From: Macrothele yani
Lineage: Eukaryota; Arthropoda; Arachnida; Araneae; Macrothelidae
NCBI GenBank assembly: GCA_039090855.1
Contig: CM076991.1
Span: 100,762,021-100,826,020, forward strand
Reading direction: 5' to 3'
DNA length: 64,000 nt
A program made the translations under genes and the position numbers. Position 1 is the stretch's first letter. Each line of letters opens with the position of its first letter. Under the pieces are notes generated by a model that was not told where the DNA came from, made no database searches, and worked only from the letters and a program-made list of their open reading frames with translations. Below, one piece after another: positions 41,377 through 51,143 of this stretch.

Positions 41377-42475
41377 ATTGATTCTGATTCCTATCTGCCT
41401 TTAAGTCATGTGCGTCCTGCTGGCAGGTACGTCACATCTCCTGGTACGTTACACTATCGGTTTCTCTTATGGACAACCCATTAATGTAACACCTAACAGT
41501 CTTTCCTTTCTCAAAATCAGTTCTCTCCCGCCGCGACATTTTCACACAACCTCACAGTGCGATATGATCGTGGTTAGCTGCAGGCTTGTTTTTATACCGT
41601 TTGCAGCTGTACCGCGCATCTTAACAACGCAGCGGATCCGTACATTTGCTTTTGAAATGTGTCCCGTGGCTTTTGTCAATATAGTGTATATGCGATTGGC
41701 TGAACCGACATTGCGCGTGACAGATATCTCAAGAATTTCTGCCAGGAATTGTATCCTGTATCGTAGAACAAATATTTTCAGTTACAGAAGTGAAAATGAC
41801 TTTGAAATTTGTCGACCATCGGATTTTGGATATTTTAAAGGAAATTCTAGGGTTAAAAGGAGAAACTAATACCTTTCGGTGAATTTTGGAGAGATCTGGG
41901 ATCAAGGTGCTGTTATGTTTAAGCTTTATATGTCTTGATAGCTGAGTCCACCACTGAGAGTTTGAACTCTGTTGACAGCATCAAGGTTTTATGTAATTAC
42001 GTTCTTTTTGAAGAACTTCTTCTGCGGAACAGACGTTAAAGCGTCGGTTGACATGCGTAATAAGAAGCCCCGGTTTTTGTGTTGGATGGAATGGTTTGAT
42101 CTTGTGCGAGGTGGTAAACTAATAGCAAATGGCTTCAGGTAAACTGTAGTGCTGAATGAGTCTTCACACTGCGTAACTAGTGCATCTAGAAAAGGAAACA
42201 TCGTGCTCCAGTTCAGAAGAAAATTGCGTGTTTGGGTACAATGAGATGATCATTGGAAATAGCTCAAGAAACCCAGAAATCTTTTCTTCAGGATGTGTCA
42301 CATAAATTTCACAAAGGATTGGAGATAGAAGACATCCTATCACTAGACCACATACTTTTCTGTAAAATTTGTCTTGGAAAACGTAGCAATTTTGAGCGAC
42401 TGAGATATTGACTAGAATCAGGAACTATTTCGTGTTTGGTGAAATGGTGTGCTGACAGTGTCCTTTTTAGATAAT

Positions 42476-42658
42476 GCAATAGGTATATAGAAATGGCATA
42501 CTTCTGGAAGAGTGTATGGGCGGGCAAGTTAGATTAGCAATAGGTATATAGAAATGGCATACTTCTGGAAGAGTGTATGGGCGGGCTTTTTAGATTAGCA
42601 ATAGGTATATAGAAATGGTATACTTCTGGAAGAGTGTATGGGCGGGCAAGTTGAACAT
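42476..42658. repeat. 61-bp tandem triplication
   Basis: Three copies of GCAATAGGTATATAGAAATG...GAGTGTATGGGCGGGC, nearly identical. They start at about 42476, 42537 and 42598. Confidence 0.9.
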
Positions 42659-42704
42659 AAAATGGTACAAGTTTTATTTGATAGTCAAGAACTTTGTAAG
42701 ACTT

Positions 42705-42845
42705 ACAAATTTTGAAGATGTGAATCCGTAAATTTTCACGTTTTCGAATATTATCTGACTTACCATACTTGTCATATTTACACCAAAACACGGATCCACA
42801 TCTTCAAAATTTGTATTGTATGATGTAATCCCGTTTTCTATTCCT
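42705..42845. mobile_element. Short inverted-repeat fragment related to the 17.4-18.8 kb insertion
   Basis: ACAAATTTTGAAGATGTGAA (42706) faces CACATCTTCAAAATTTGT (42798-42815). Between them is TTCACGTTTTCGAATATTAT...TATTTACACCAAAACACGGA, the family 3 SINE body. It sits inside the Penelope-like remnant. Confidence 0.65.
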
Positions 42846-43064
42846 AATTTGTAGGACTTGATTATTTGTATTAGGATAACTTTTTAATTGTTCATAACGT
42901 TCTTCGGAGAGAAGTCTATTAACTGAAGTTTCGTATTGCTTTTTGTCCAAAGCAATTATTCCACCTTTGTCACATACAGTGACTAAAAGTTCTTGATTTC
43001 ATTTTAATTCTCCAAGAACTTTTGTTCATCTTCGTTCAAGTTTGACTAGAGCAGTTTTTTGGTG

Positions 43065-43940
43065 CTGGATATAATTCCGCTATTGATGAAATGTCTAATA
43101 TTTTCTTTTACACCTAAATTTAGGTCGCTTATGATGATGGATCATTCAACTGGTGCGATGATACAAATAAAGAAATTCCTTTGAAGACTGAGAAATTCGT
43201 TTTATATGTCAAGACTTATTTTTCAGTATCACTGAGATCGATACTGGAGATGCTGACAATAATATAATATTTTCCTGAGATGCGATAGAAGAATTCGAAG
43301 TAATCGAAGAAAGATATTGTTCATTAAGAAGCTTTTCAGATTTTCTGTTGAAGGGCAGTCTGTGGTTCAAGGTACAAGCTATTTTGAACAAAACTTTTTC
43401 TCTACAGTGAAGAAATCAGCAAATTCTGTAGCTATTTTAGTGTAAATAGTATTTCTTAAATTTCATAAAAGCAAGACCTATACGTGCATCTTTTATATAA
43501 TCATAGAGAGCAAGCTCTTAAAACATTTTTAGAAGATTTGCGTTTTAAGTAGATAAAATTTGAAATATGGTTGCATTCGCAAAGGACTGATATTGTAGAT
43601 GTTTGAACTTCTTGTTTCTAAGTTTTGAAAAAGAAGCGTTTTTAACAAGTCTTTTGTAAAAAAGATCGTGCTTAATTCATCGCTTTGTCCGTCCGCATGT
43701 GGACAGTATATCTCTGAAACTATTAGTACGATCTGGAAAATTATTTTTTCGTTGGGAAGTTTGAAATGTAAGAATGATGATCCTTGCATTCCAGTTTTCT
43801 TACAGTGCACAACTGTGACGCTGCAGGGCGTAAATGTAGATGATATCGAATTCAACATACATTTTATTCCATTTATTTGCTTCGAAGTAACCGATTGAAA
43901 AAATTATTTTTCCTTTCGATGCCATTTATATCGAAGACTA
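43065..43940. other. AT-rich stretch, nothing firmly recognised
   Basis: May include the 5' part of the Penelope-like remnant, but no motif could be placed with confidence. Confidence 0.3.
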
Positions 43941-43947
43941 CATTGTA

Positions 43948-45497
43948 CACTGGTGCGCAAAAATTAAGGACGAAGAGGAGAAATTAGCATAACAGCGGAA
44001 CGAGCAGGCAGAACGGACCGAAAGACCACTCAGAAGATAGACTAGGGTCCGGTACGGTAGGGCATGCGCATATGTGCAGCATGACGTAGGGGGAAGGGTC
44101 GAAAGGGTATAAAGCACACGGGCGGTGTACGCTCAGCAATTCTATGAAAGCTATTGCACGGTGTACATCGGTTTGAACGACGTCGAGTTGCTGCCACCGT
44201 GTGATATGGCCAACAAGCAATCCAGTAGACGACATCTGGATGACTTTACCCGAGGTCGCGTCATTGGGAAGTTGAAGGAAGGTCAAAGTGTGACTAGTGT
44301 GGCCGAGGAGTTCGGGATCGCTCGCAGCATCGTTTCACGAGCTTGGAGAGCATTTCAAACGACAGGAACAGCTGTCCAAGAGTTTAGCAGTGGTCGTCCA
44401 TGAGCAACCACGGCGGCGGACGACCGGTATATTGTCCTACAGGCGAGAAGAGACAGACGGCAGACAGCGGGAGAAATCGCAAGACACATGAAACATACAA
44501 CTGGACGTCCGTTATCGCGTTTTCCGTAGCCAGGAGGCTGCACAAAGGTGGTCTATTTGCACGACGACCAGTACGGTGTGTGCGATTAACGCCTGCTTAT
44601 CGGAGACGGCGGTTTCTGTGGTGCCAGGAACACAAGAACTGGACACATCAGCAATGGGGTCGAGTTCTCTTTATGGATGAGAACCGATTTAGTCAGACGA
44701 GCGATTCTGAACGTATACACATCTGGAGAGAGCAGGGAACACGCAATCACACCTCCAACATCATCGAAAGGGACCGGTTTGGAGGTGGCGGAGTTCTCGC
44801 TTGAGCGGTATCATGCTTGGTAGCCGTACTGACCTCCACATCTTTCAAGGAGGTTCAGTCACTGGTGTCCGCTATTGTACCGAGGTTCTTCTGCCTCACG
44901 TGCGTCTGTTTAGAGGTGCTGTGGGTCCTGAGTTCCTCTTCATGGACGACAACGCTGCACCTCATCGTACAGTGGCTGTCGCAGAGCTGTTGGAGAGTGA
45001 AGATATTCAACGCATGGATTGGCTCGCAAGATCCCCGGACCTAAATCCAATCGAACACGTGTGGGACCTTCTCGGGAGACGCTTGGCAGCACGTCACCAG
45101 CCGCCAGCAACGATTCTGCAGCTGCGATTGGCGCTACAAGAGGAATGGGCCGCAATGCCTCGTCAGCTCCTTGACAACCTTGTCCTCAGCATGGACAGAC
45201 GCTGTACATCTTGCAACGCAGTCAAGGATGACCATATCCTCTACTAAATACTGGATTTTTCTTGGCAGCCGCCTGCCACATGGACGTTTCTGTCTTCTGT
45301 CCAGTTGTGCTCGAAGCTACCTTTTCAATAAAGTGCCTTTGTATCCTTTGGATTCCTTGTTTCGACGGTTTTGCTCACTTGTCCCATATTCTTACATCTT
45401 GGGGATCTTATGGTATGATTTGAGTCGATGTGGAGCACTTCTGCACGACGTTACATTCGAAAAACCGTCTTGTCCTTAATTTTTGCACTCCAATGTG
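43948..45497 (+). mobile_element. Tc1-family transposon, 1.55 kb
   Basis: TA flanks are at 43946-43947 and 45498-45499. The inverted ends are CACTGGTGCGCAAAAATTAA on the left and the near reverse complement TTAATTTTTGCACTCCAATGTG on the right (stem shown in part). This family resembles ones I associate with spider genomes. Confidence 0.85.
44206..45247 (+). pseudogene. Tc1 transposase, DDE retained, one stop and one frameshift
   Basis: The start ATG at 44206 reads MANKQSSRRHLDDFTRGRVI followed by GKLKEGQSVTSVAEEFGIAR, a helix-turn-helix. SGRP is then followed by a TGA where an Arg codon is expected (CGA to TGA, 44401). The same frame continues to about 44804: VARRLHKGGLFARRPVRC, WCQEHKNWTHQQWGRVLFMD with first catalytic Asp (MDENRF), RIHIWREQGTR and FGGGGVLA. 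A frame change near 44800 leads to the last part (to 45247): GIMLGSRTDLHIFQGGSVTG, FLFMDDNAAPHRT (second Asp) and SPDLNPIEHVWDLLGRRL (Glu). It ends at SMDRRCTSCNAVKDDHILY. All three catalytic residues persist and only two or three lesions are seen. The N-terminal Met could also be at 44125, but family length favours 44206. Confidence 0.85.
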
Positions 45498-45668
45498 TAT
45501 TAGGTACCGTCTCTTTTTCAAGTAATGCATAAATTTTTCGCTAGGGGAAAATTTATTAATTTCTTGATTGGAAAATCATACACTACTAGAGAAAATGATG
45601 CTCTCCAAATGTTCACACATTCAGAACCAGTGTTTAGGCAGTGCCGCGACTCGTCACTGAAGAGAAAA

Positions 45669-45830
45669 CAGTCCTATTGATCAGGAGCACGGTGGAGCTT
45701 TAACAGTCCTATTGATCAGGAGTCCGGTGGAGCTTTAAACAGCCCTATTGATCAGGAGTTCGGTGGAACTTTAAGCAGTCCTATTGATTAGGAGTCCAGT
45801 GGAGCTTTAAACAGTCCTATTTGCCAGGAG
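45669..45830. repeat. 37-bp tandem array, five copies
   Basis: Five copies of AACAGTCCTATTGATCAGGA GTCCGGTGGAGCTTT with small changes. Each unit contains the palindrome TGATCA. Confidence 0.85.
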
Positions 45831-45936
45831 TCCTAGCCACATCACACAGAAGACGGGTTCTTCTGAGTTATGTGGCTAGTGGGTTACAGACCACTGACCT
45901 TCTTGTATACAGACATCTCTCGTGGAGTCTTCTGTA

Positions 45937-46207
45937 AACTTGCAAGTAGGCATGCCTCAGAAAACTTTAAAATTACATCATCTTAGAACGGGAATCGAAC
46001 CTTCTTCCCCAGATTTACGTTCGAGAACGTTACCATTACACCACCCAGAACAAGGAAACTCTAAGCAACTCATGATGTGTTTTGGGACAAACTTGTTCTG
46101 GGTGGTATAACTGTATCATATTCGAACGCAAATCGGAAGACGCGGGTTCGATTCCCGTTCTAGGACAATGTAATTTTCAAGTTTTCTGAGGTATCTCTAC
46201 TTGCATG
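45937..46207. mobile_element. Palindrome with tRNA-like arms (family 3)
   Basis: The left arm (about 45937-46053) is the imperfect reverse complement of the right arm (about 46097-46207). Each arm holds a Glu/Asp-like tRNA unit (right arm: TTCTGGGTGGTATAACTG to GGTTCGATTCCCGTTCTAGG). Each also holds body sequence AATTTTCAAGTTTTCTGAGG and an outer TACTTGCATG. The centre is about 40 bp. It probably derives from two inverted SINEs or a foldback element. Confidence 0.7.
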
Positions 46208-46268
46208 ATTAATTTTGCATCCATTTGCCCGCAACATCTGTTTGACTATCTTCGGTAAACTGTTTGCC

Positions 46269-46497
46269 GCCGCCCCGGTGGCACAGTAGTCTAAGCGATG
46301 GCCTCTGATCATTCGTCCGAAACGGGTCCGGGTTCGAATCCCGGTGAGGCATGGATGTTATGTTTGTCTTACGGCACTGGCTCTCTCCCTTTCCTGGAAC
46401 CAGTGATCCTAAATTAGGGACGAGCGACTGCTTATAGCCCATTGAGTTGCTCACGGTGGTCGTTAAACCTCCAAAAAAAAAAAAAAAAAAAAAAAAA
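46269..46497 (+). mobile_element. tRNA-derived SINE, family 1, full length
   Basis: Complete head (A box TGGCACAGTAGTC, B box GGTTCGAATCC), body and a long poly(A) tail (46473-46500). The direct repeats AAACTGTTTGCC at 46257-46268 and 46498-46509 are the target duplication. The best reference copy of this family in the window. Confidence 0.9.
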
Positions 46498-46555
46498 AAA
46501 CTGTTTGCCTCGATATCGCGGTTCTCGTAGCAGAGGAGAGCTCCTACCAGAATTG

Positions 46556-48416
46556 TGCTCCACGTGAATTCATCGAAAACAGATTCACGAACGGAGAATT
46601 CATCGAAAAGCAAATTCTTCGAAATTCTTCAGGTGAATTCGTCGAAAACGAAATCACCGAAAGATACAATATCGTAGGGTAAACTTTTGCCGAAAACTTT
46701 GACTATAAATTGGAATATGGCTAAGTGACCACAAAAGCGTTTGAAGAACGCCTAAAAATTGCATTTTTATTTCTTAGATTACACTTTCATGAAGGATCAC
46801 CACAAAACCGTTATGGTGTCTGACAAGAATCAGACTTTTGATGTCACGGTGTCTACTTTCCTCGTAAGCCGACTCTAAAGATGTGGCCTATATAGTGGCC
46901 TTTTCAACAGTTTTTATTCCTCCGTGATCATATTTATAAGGTTTGGGCACCCAGACAGGTTAGTAACATTGCGCTTTTTCTTTTGCACTAAAAATAAATT
47001 AATATCCCTAGGCCTAAGCTTAGGCCTTTTTAACAGTTTTTATTCCATCGTGCTCATATTCATAAAGTTCAGACTCTAGTCTGTTCCTTATGAATATGAG
47101 CACGATGGAATAAAGACTGTTAAAAAGGCCTAGGCGTAGACAGACTGTTAAAAAGGCCTAGGCGTAGCACGATGGAACAAGACTGCTTTAAAAAGCCTAA
47201 GCCTTTGTATCAATATTTAATTCCTAAGTAAAAGAACAGTAATACTAAATTGACCTTGTGTCTAAATCTTATGAATATGAACACTGTTAAAGCCCTACGG
47301 TGGATTTTGAAACGACCCTCAAGAGGGCGCTGCGAGCGTTCATTTTGTACTTGTGTGTCAGTGCTGTGCTTATGCGTGTGTGTTGAGATATTAAGACATG
47401 TGAGTGTGTTGTGTGTATCTCATGGTGATCAGAGTGTTCATCCTCATGGAGACTAGAGTGTTCGTCCACAATCAGTGTGATTATAATTAATTTCTACAGT
47501 CCTCTTAAGTGTAAGTGTTGATCTAAGTGATTAACTGGTTTTTTTTTGTTTTTGTTTTTTTTGAGGCGTCATTCTACAAACACAATGGAATAAAAACTAT
47601 TAAAAAGGCCTAAGCGAAGGTATTAATATTTAATTCCTAAATAAAACGCAATAACATTAATTAGACCTTGAGTTTAAACCTTATGAATATGAGTACATTC
47701 GAATAAAAACTGTTTAAAAGGCCTAGGACTAGGTCAAGGTATTCATTTTAATGCCTAAGTAAAAGCGCAATAATACTAACTTGATTTGGTGCCTAAACCT
47801 TATTAACATGAACTCGATGGAATAAAAACTGTTAAAAAGGCCTAGGTCGAGGACAAGGTATTAATATTTAATGCCTAAGTAAATTTGTAATAATACTAAC
47901 TTGACCTTGTGTCTAAACCTTATGAATATGAACACGATGGAAGAAAAACCATTAAAAGGCCTAGGCCTGTTTATTATTATTTGATGCTTAAGTAAAAGTT
48001 CAGCATTATAGCTTGATTTATCATGTAAACGTTATGAATATATTGCGTCATGCTCAGATTCATAAAGTTTAGACACAAAGACTAGTATTATTGTCATTTT
48101 ACTAAAGCATTAAATATCAATCCCTAGGCCTTTGCGCACGTCTGAAACCAAGAAATTGAAATATTTATACGGCCATTAAAATGGGTGTCGGCACTTGCCC
48201 ATTCCCAGCTGTCTTGTGGCTATTTCGATGAATTCGTTTCATCTGTTTTTCGGTAAACTGCTCGTTCGATAAATTTGTTTTCGATCAATTCACATTCGAA
48301 GAATTCGTTTCCGATTAATTCGTTTCACGTTTTTTGAAAAGGTCGTCTTTCTGTAAATTGTTCGTTCGATAAATTTGTTTTCGATGAATTCGTTTTTGAT
48401 GAATTCGCCTGCTCCC
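46556..48416. mobile_element. Foldback-type element with 9-bp target duplications
   Basis: CCAGAATTG lies on both sides (46547-46555 and 48417-48425). The ends are clusters of short inverted motifs, GAATTCATCGAAAAC on the left (46570-46670) and GTTTTCGATGAATTC on the right (48230-48410). The interior (46900-48140) has tandem units of about 115-120 bp (AAAAGGCCTAGG, CCTTATGAATATGA, CGATGGAATAAAAACTG). Units near both edges are reversed relative to those in the middle. No coding capacity. Structure and 9-bp duplication recall Drosophila FB elements. Confidence 0.75.
47030..47135. repeat. Inverted repeat inside the foldback element
   Basis: AGGCCTTTTTAACAGTTTTT and ATTCCATCGTGCTCATATTC at 47031-47075 face their reverse complements at 47084-47135, where the unit orientation switches. 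Confidence 0.8.
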
Positions 48417-48425
48417 CCAGAATTG

Positions 48426-48750
48426 CATGGCTGCCGACTGCCTATGACGGCGAGCTGTTAGAGACAAATGACGGTCGTCTTGACTTGTTGTGGCTCTTGG
48501 TTGTCCTTGTCCTGGCCTTCTGGTTATTGTTCCGGTTTCCTAGAACTGTCTCCAGGGATCGGAAACCACTTGCCGCGAAACATTCAGCCATCTAACTACC
48601 TCACCTTGCGATTGCCATGCTTTCAATCTACCGAGCGTTCCCACGGTAAACGGTCGATAGTGGGAAGCCGCTCTTCCTCTCACAGTCCAACTCAAGCTTC
48701 AATTACCGCACCCTCTCAGAACAACGGTTATCAAGGGCGCATTCCTGCCA
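48426..48750. other. Non-repeat stretch with an unconvincing frame
   Basis: A 110-codon plus-strand frame (48468-48800) runs into the minisatellite and has no domain I recognise. I do not call it a gene. Confidence 0.35.
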
Positions 48751-48754
48751 GAAA

Positions 48755-49165
48755 GATGACGTACGGTTGTCATTTGTGTATTTCCAGAGTAGCTAGATGA
48801 CGTAGGTCTTCATTTGAGTATTTTTACAGGAGCTAGATGACGTACGGTCGTCATTTGTGTATTTGCACAGGAGCAAGATGACGTACGGTGATCATTTGTG
48901 TATTTTCACAGGAACAAGATGACATACGGTTGTCATTTGTGTATTTCCAGAGTAGCTAGATGATGTAGGACGTCATTTGTCTATTTCCAGAGTAGCTAGA
49001 TGACGTAGGTCGTCATTTGAGTATTTTTACAGGAGCAAGATGACGTAGGTCGTCATTTGTGTATTTCCACAGAAGCTACATGGCGTACGGTCGTCATTTG
49101 TGTATTTCCAGAGGAGCAAGATGGCCTACGGACGCCATTTGTGTATTTCCATAGGAGCTAGATAT
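48755..49165. repeat. 41-bp tandem array, about ten copies
   Basis: The unit is AGCTAGATGACGTACGGTCG followed by TCATTTGTGTATTTCCACAGG. Each unit includes ATGACG and CGTCAT close together, a small inverted repeat. Copies vary between GCTAG and GCAAG forms. Confidence 0.85.
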
Positions 49166-49166
49166 A

Positions 49167-49659
49167 AAAATTCAGGGGTTGAAACACGTAAGGAACAAAG
49201 ATGATTTTTGAAAATAACGTGTGTGACATCATGAGCATATTACACTAATTTTTGTCATGTAATTATACAAGCCGTCGCAATGTGTTTCCATCTTTTAATA
49301 ACTCGTGCCAAACCATTGGTAGTTCAGTACAAACCATATCATTGCACGCTTTTTGCTGATGGGATTTCGGCTGTGTTCCTGATGGCAGTCTCATTAAAGT
49401 TCGTGTAAGGGGCTTTAAAGAGACTGTTTTTAAAGAGACTGCCATCAGGGAAACAGTCGAAATCCTATCCAGAAAACTAGCGCGCAATGATATGGTTTCT
49501 ACTGAACTCCAATGGTTTGGCATGAGTTATTAAAAGAAGGAAACACATTGCGACGCGCCGTATAATTACATGATAAAAATTAGTGTAATATGCTCGTGAG
49601 TCACACGTTATTTTGAAAAATCATCTTTGTTCCCTACGTGTGACGACCCTCTGCATTTT
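49167..49659. mobile_element. Foldback MITE, about 490 bp
   Basis: Two arms of about 230 bp are imperfect reverse complements (for example GTGTAATATGCTCGTGAG against CATGAGCATATTACAC) around a short centre near 49420. TA flanks are at 49165-49166 and 49660-49661. Reading frames within it are chance. Confidence 0.75.
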
Positions 49660-49661
49660 TA

Positions 49662-50710
49662 AGTTTAGCATTGCCTTGTAAAAGCTTCCCAGTGGAGTGC
49701 GAAAGCTTGGCGAAACTCTGTGCTTACAGTTTGATACTTTTCTCGCAAGCGATATTTTTTTCACAAATTGTACGATATGCAATTTTTGCATCATTAGTTA
49801 AATCCTTATGGTATTCGGAAATCCATACTTGGATTAAAACTATCTTGCTTGATTTAAGTTTTGGTACTTTGGCAGTTAATTCGCAATACCAAAACTGCGT
49901 TTTCCAAAACACTCAGTTATTCACAGATCAATCGTAATTCACGTACCCATTGATCTGCTATGTTGATTTCACATAGCTAACTTTTAGTACTACAAGATCA
50001 TTAGGTTTGAAAATTAGTTCACACAACGAAATGTCGCATGATGTGGTTGTGCGTAGTTTCGCGTGAATTTCAGCTTAGCTTTTGTGTTAACTGGACGGAA
50101 ATTTCAGTTAGGAAGGTCAAAAAACAAAGCACCTACTGGTAGTAGATATTTCTGATGCGATGTTTTTTGATGATACGTGCGAAAAGAGGAAGTTCATTAT
50201 TTTTTAATTCACTTGGTTTCTGTAGACTCGATCTTCTAATCAACCGCTGATCTTCGAATTAATTTCAGTTTGAGCTAATGCTTTCTTTTTCAAATTTCGG
50301 AATAATAAAGCTTTTTTTTTTTTTTGGGGGGGGAAGTAAGTAAGCATACGATACAAGATGAAATGAAATAAAACAAATTTTGCATCAAAATATGCATTTT
50401 TACCGATGATTTGCGTATTTAATACATTTATGTGCAATAATGTCAAAAATGGCTAAAATGTGAAAATACGTATAATCTGGACTACCAGACATAGGTGTAC
50501 AGTTTCGTAAATCTCAGGGCAGGCTCGAACAAAAAAAAAAAAAAAGATGGTGTTTGTACACTGATTTTCTTTAAAATTAATAAAATAAATAAAAAATGTG
50601 GTATCTTTAATCGTTATCCAGCAGTAAATTTTTTAACATTCTTGAAATGGTGTCCATTTTTCATTCAGTCCTCATACTTGTGAGTAAATTTGAACATATT
50701 ACGGGCGAAA
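49662..50710. other. AT-rich intergenic DNA, nothing recognised
   Basis: Contains homopolymers at about 50310-50333 and 50531-50545. No domain or repeat end was recognised. Confidence 0.4.
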
Positions 50711-50714
50711 GATG

Positions 50715-50942
50715 TTCTTTTTTTTTTTATGTTTGGGGGATTTAATGACCTCGTGAGCAATTCATTGGGGTGTATGAGCCGTCTCCTGTCCCTAATTTGT
50801 GGCCACGGGTCCCAGGGAAGGGAGAGAACCAGCGCAGTAAGACCAGCGTGCCATCCACGCCTTACATGGGATTCAGACCCAGACCTATCTTTGGCGAACG
50901 ATTGGTAGCTAGCGCCTCGTACCACGCAGCCACCGAGACGAC
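50715..50942 (-). mobile_element. SINE family 1, minus strand, diverged
   Basis: Tail GGGGGATTTAATGACCTCGT, body CTGTCCCTAATTTG, head with B box diverged (near 50870), and A-box end near 50935. Confidence 0.7.
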
Positions 50943-51143
50943 CTCGTTTTCCTTCATATCTTTCTTAATAACTGTATAATTTCTCAATAGCTCTGAAAAA
51001 TGCTTGTTCTATTGAATTAAATGCTTGTTCCATTAAATTATTTAATATGTGTTACAGAATTTCTTTATAGACTAAAATAATATGCTCCGCAAACACTTAA
51101 ATAGTATAACTATACACTGTTAAAAATTTCACAGTTAGATTAC

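Larger units (their letters stand above)
40968..41453 (-). mobile_element. TRIM-like miniature LTR element with tRNA-like LTRs (copy 1)
   Basis: 486 bp with two direct repeats of 179 bp each (40968-41146 and 41275-41453) that differ at about six positions. They flank a 128-bp internal region. The flanks CTAT at 40964-40967 and 41454-41457 are a 4-bp target duplication inside a Tc1 gene. Read on the minus strand the LTR starts TGTAACGTACC. The 5' LTR is followed after one base by TGGCGCCCGAAC, a tRNA-Lys-type primer site, and the 3' LTR is preceded by TAAGGGGGAGATGA, a polypurine tract. These are hallmarks of LTR retrotransposition. There is no gag or pol, so proteins must come from elsewhere. 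The LTR 3' end (CGTTATA) departs from the usual CA. Copy 2 at 17.1-18.9 kb shows the same layout. Confidence 0.85.
40004..41539 (-). pseudogene. Tc1 transposase interrupted by a TRIM, two catalytic Asp to Asn
   Basis: The start ATG (41539-41537) reads MSRRERTDFEKGKTVRCYIN and GLSIRETDR. The TRIM lies inside the next Arg codon. RLHIPKSTVLDVLNKRKTHG continues beyond it (about 40962-40900), followed by GRPKKISDRGRRSFRRVV. A frame change near 40745 leads into the catalytic domain (40756-40004). There the first block reads LWTNESRYTIHQSDGRVWV and the second WYQQNNARSH, so both catalytic Asp are Asn. The third block, NPDLNPTEHLWDELEHRI, keeps Glu. The C-terminus VSACIQAKGGPTPY continues six residues past the usual end. 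Both Asp changes would abolish metal binding, so the enzyme was dead irrespective of the TRIM. Which came first cannot be told here. Confidence 0.85.
39951..41686 (-). mobile_element. Tc1-family transposon split by a TRIM element
   Basis: TA flanks are at 39949-39950 and 41687-41688. The left end CACTATATTGATAAAAGTCA pairs with the right end GTGGCTTTTGTCAATATAGTG (a few changes). Without the 486-bp TRIM and its 4-bp duplication the element is 1246 bp, a normal Tc1 length. Confidence 0.85.
41940..43060 (-). pseudogene. Penelope-like retroelement remnant
   Basis: Minus-strand fragments in the right order for a Penelope-like reverse transcriptase. Near 42995-42880: TVCDKGGIIALDKKQYE and then VNRLLSEERYEQLKSYP, similar to the N-terminal DKGG motif of these proteins. 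Near 42375-42300: QDKFYRKVCGLVIGCLLSPI, which matches the block containing G.PLSP. Near 42185-42100: FLDALVTQCEDSFSTTVYLK followed by PFAISLPPRTRSNH, the typical region after the palm. The catalytic YVDD segment is not preserved in readable form and no GIY-YIG endonuclease was seen. Stops and frameshifts occur throughout, and a 61-bp triplication and a SINE-body fragment interrupt the middle. Family membership is from remembered motifs. Confidence 0.6.

Noticed and set aside
40968..41453. Simple tandem duplication of a SINE
   Set aside because: The primer site, purine tract, TG start and 4-bp target duplication at the expected positions fit an LTR element far better.
48468..48800. 110-codon protein-coding gene
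   Set aside because: No recognisable domain, runs into a minisatellite, and has no splice or codon-use support that I can see.
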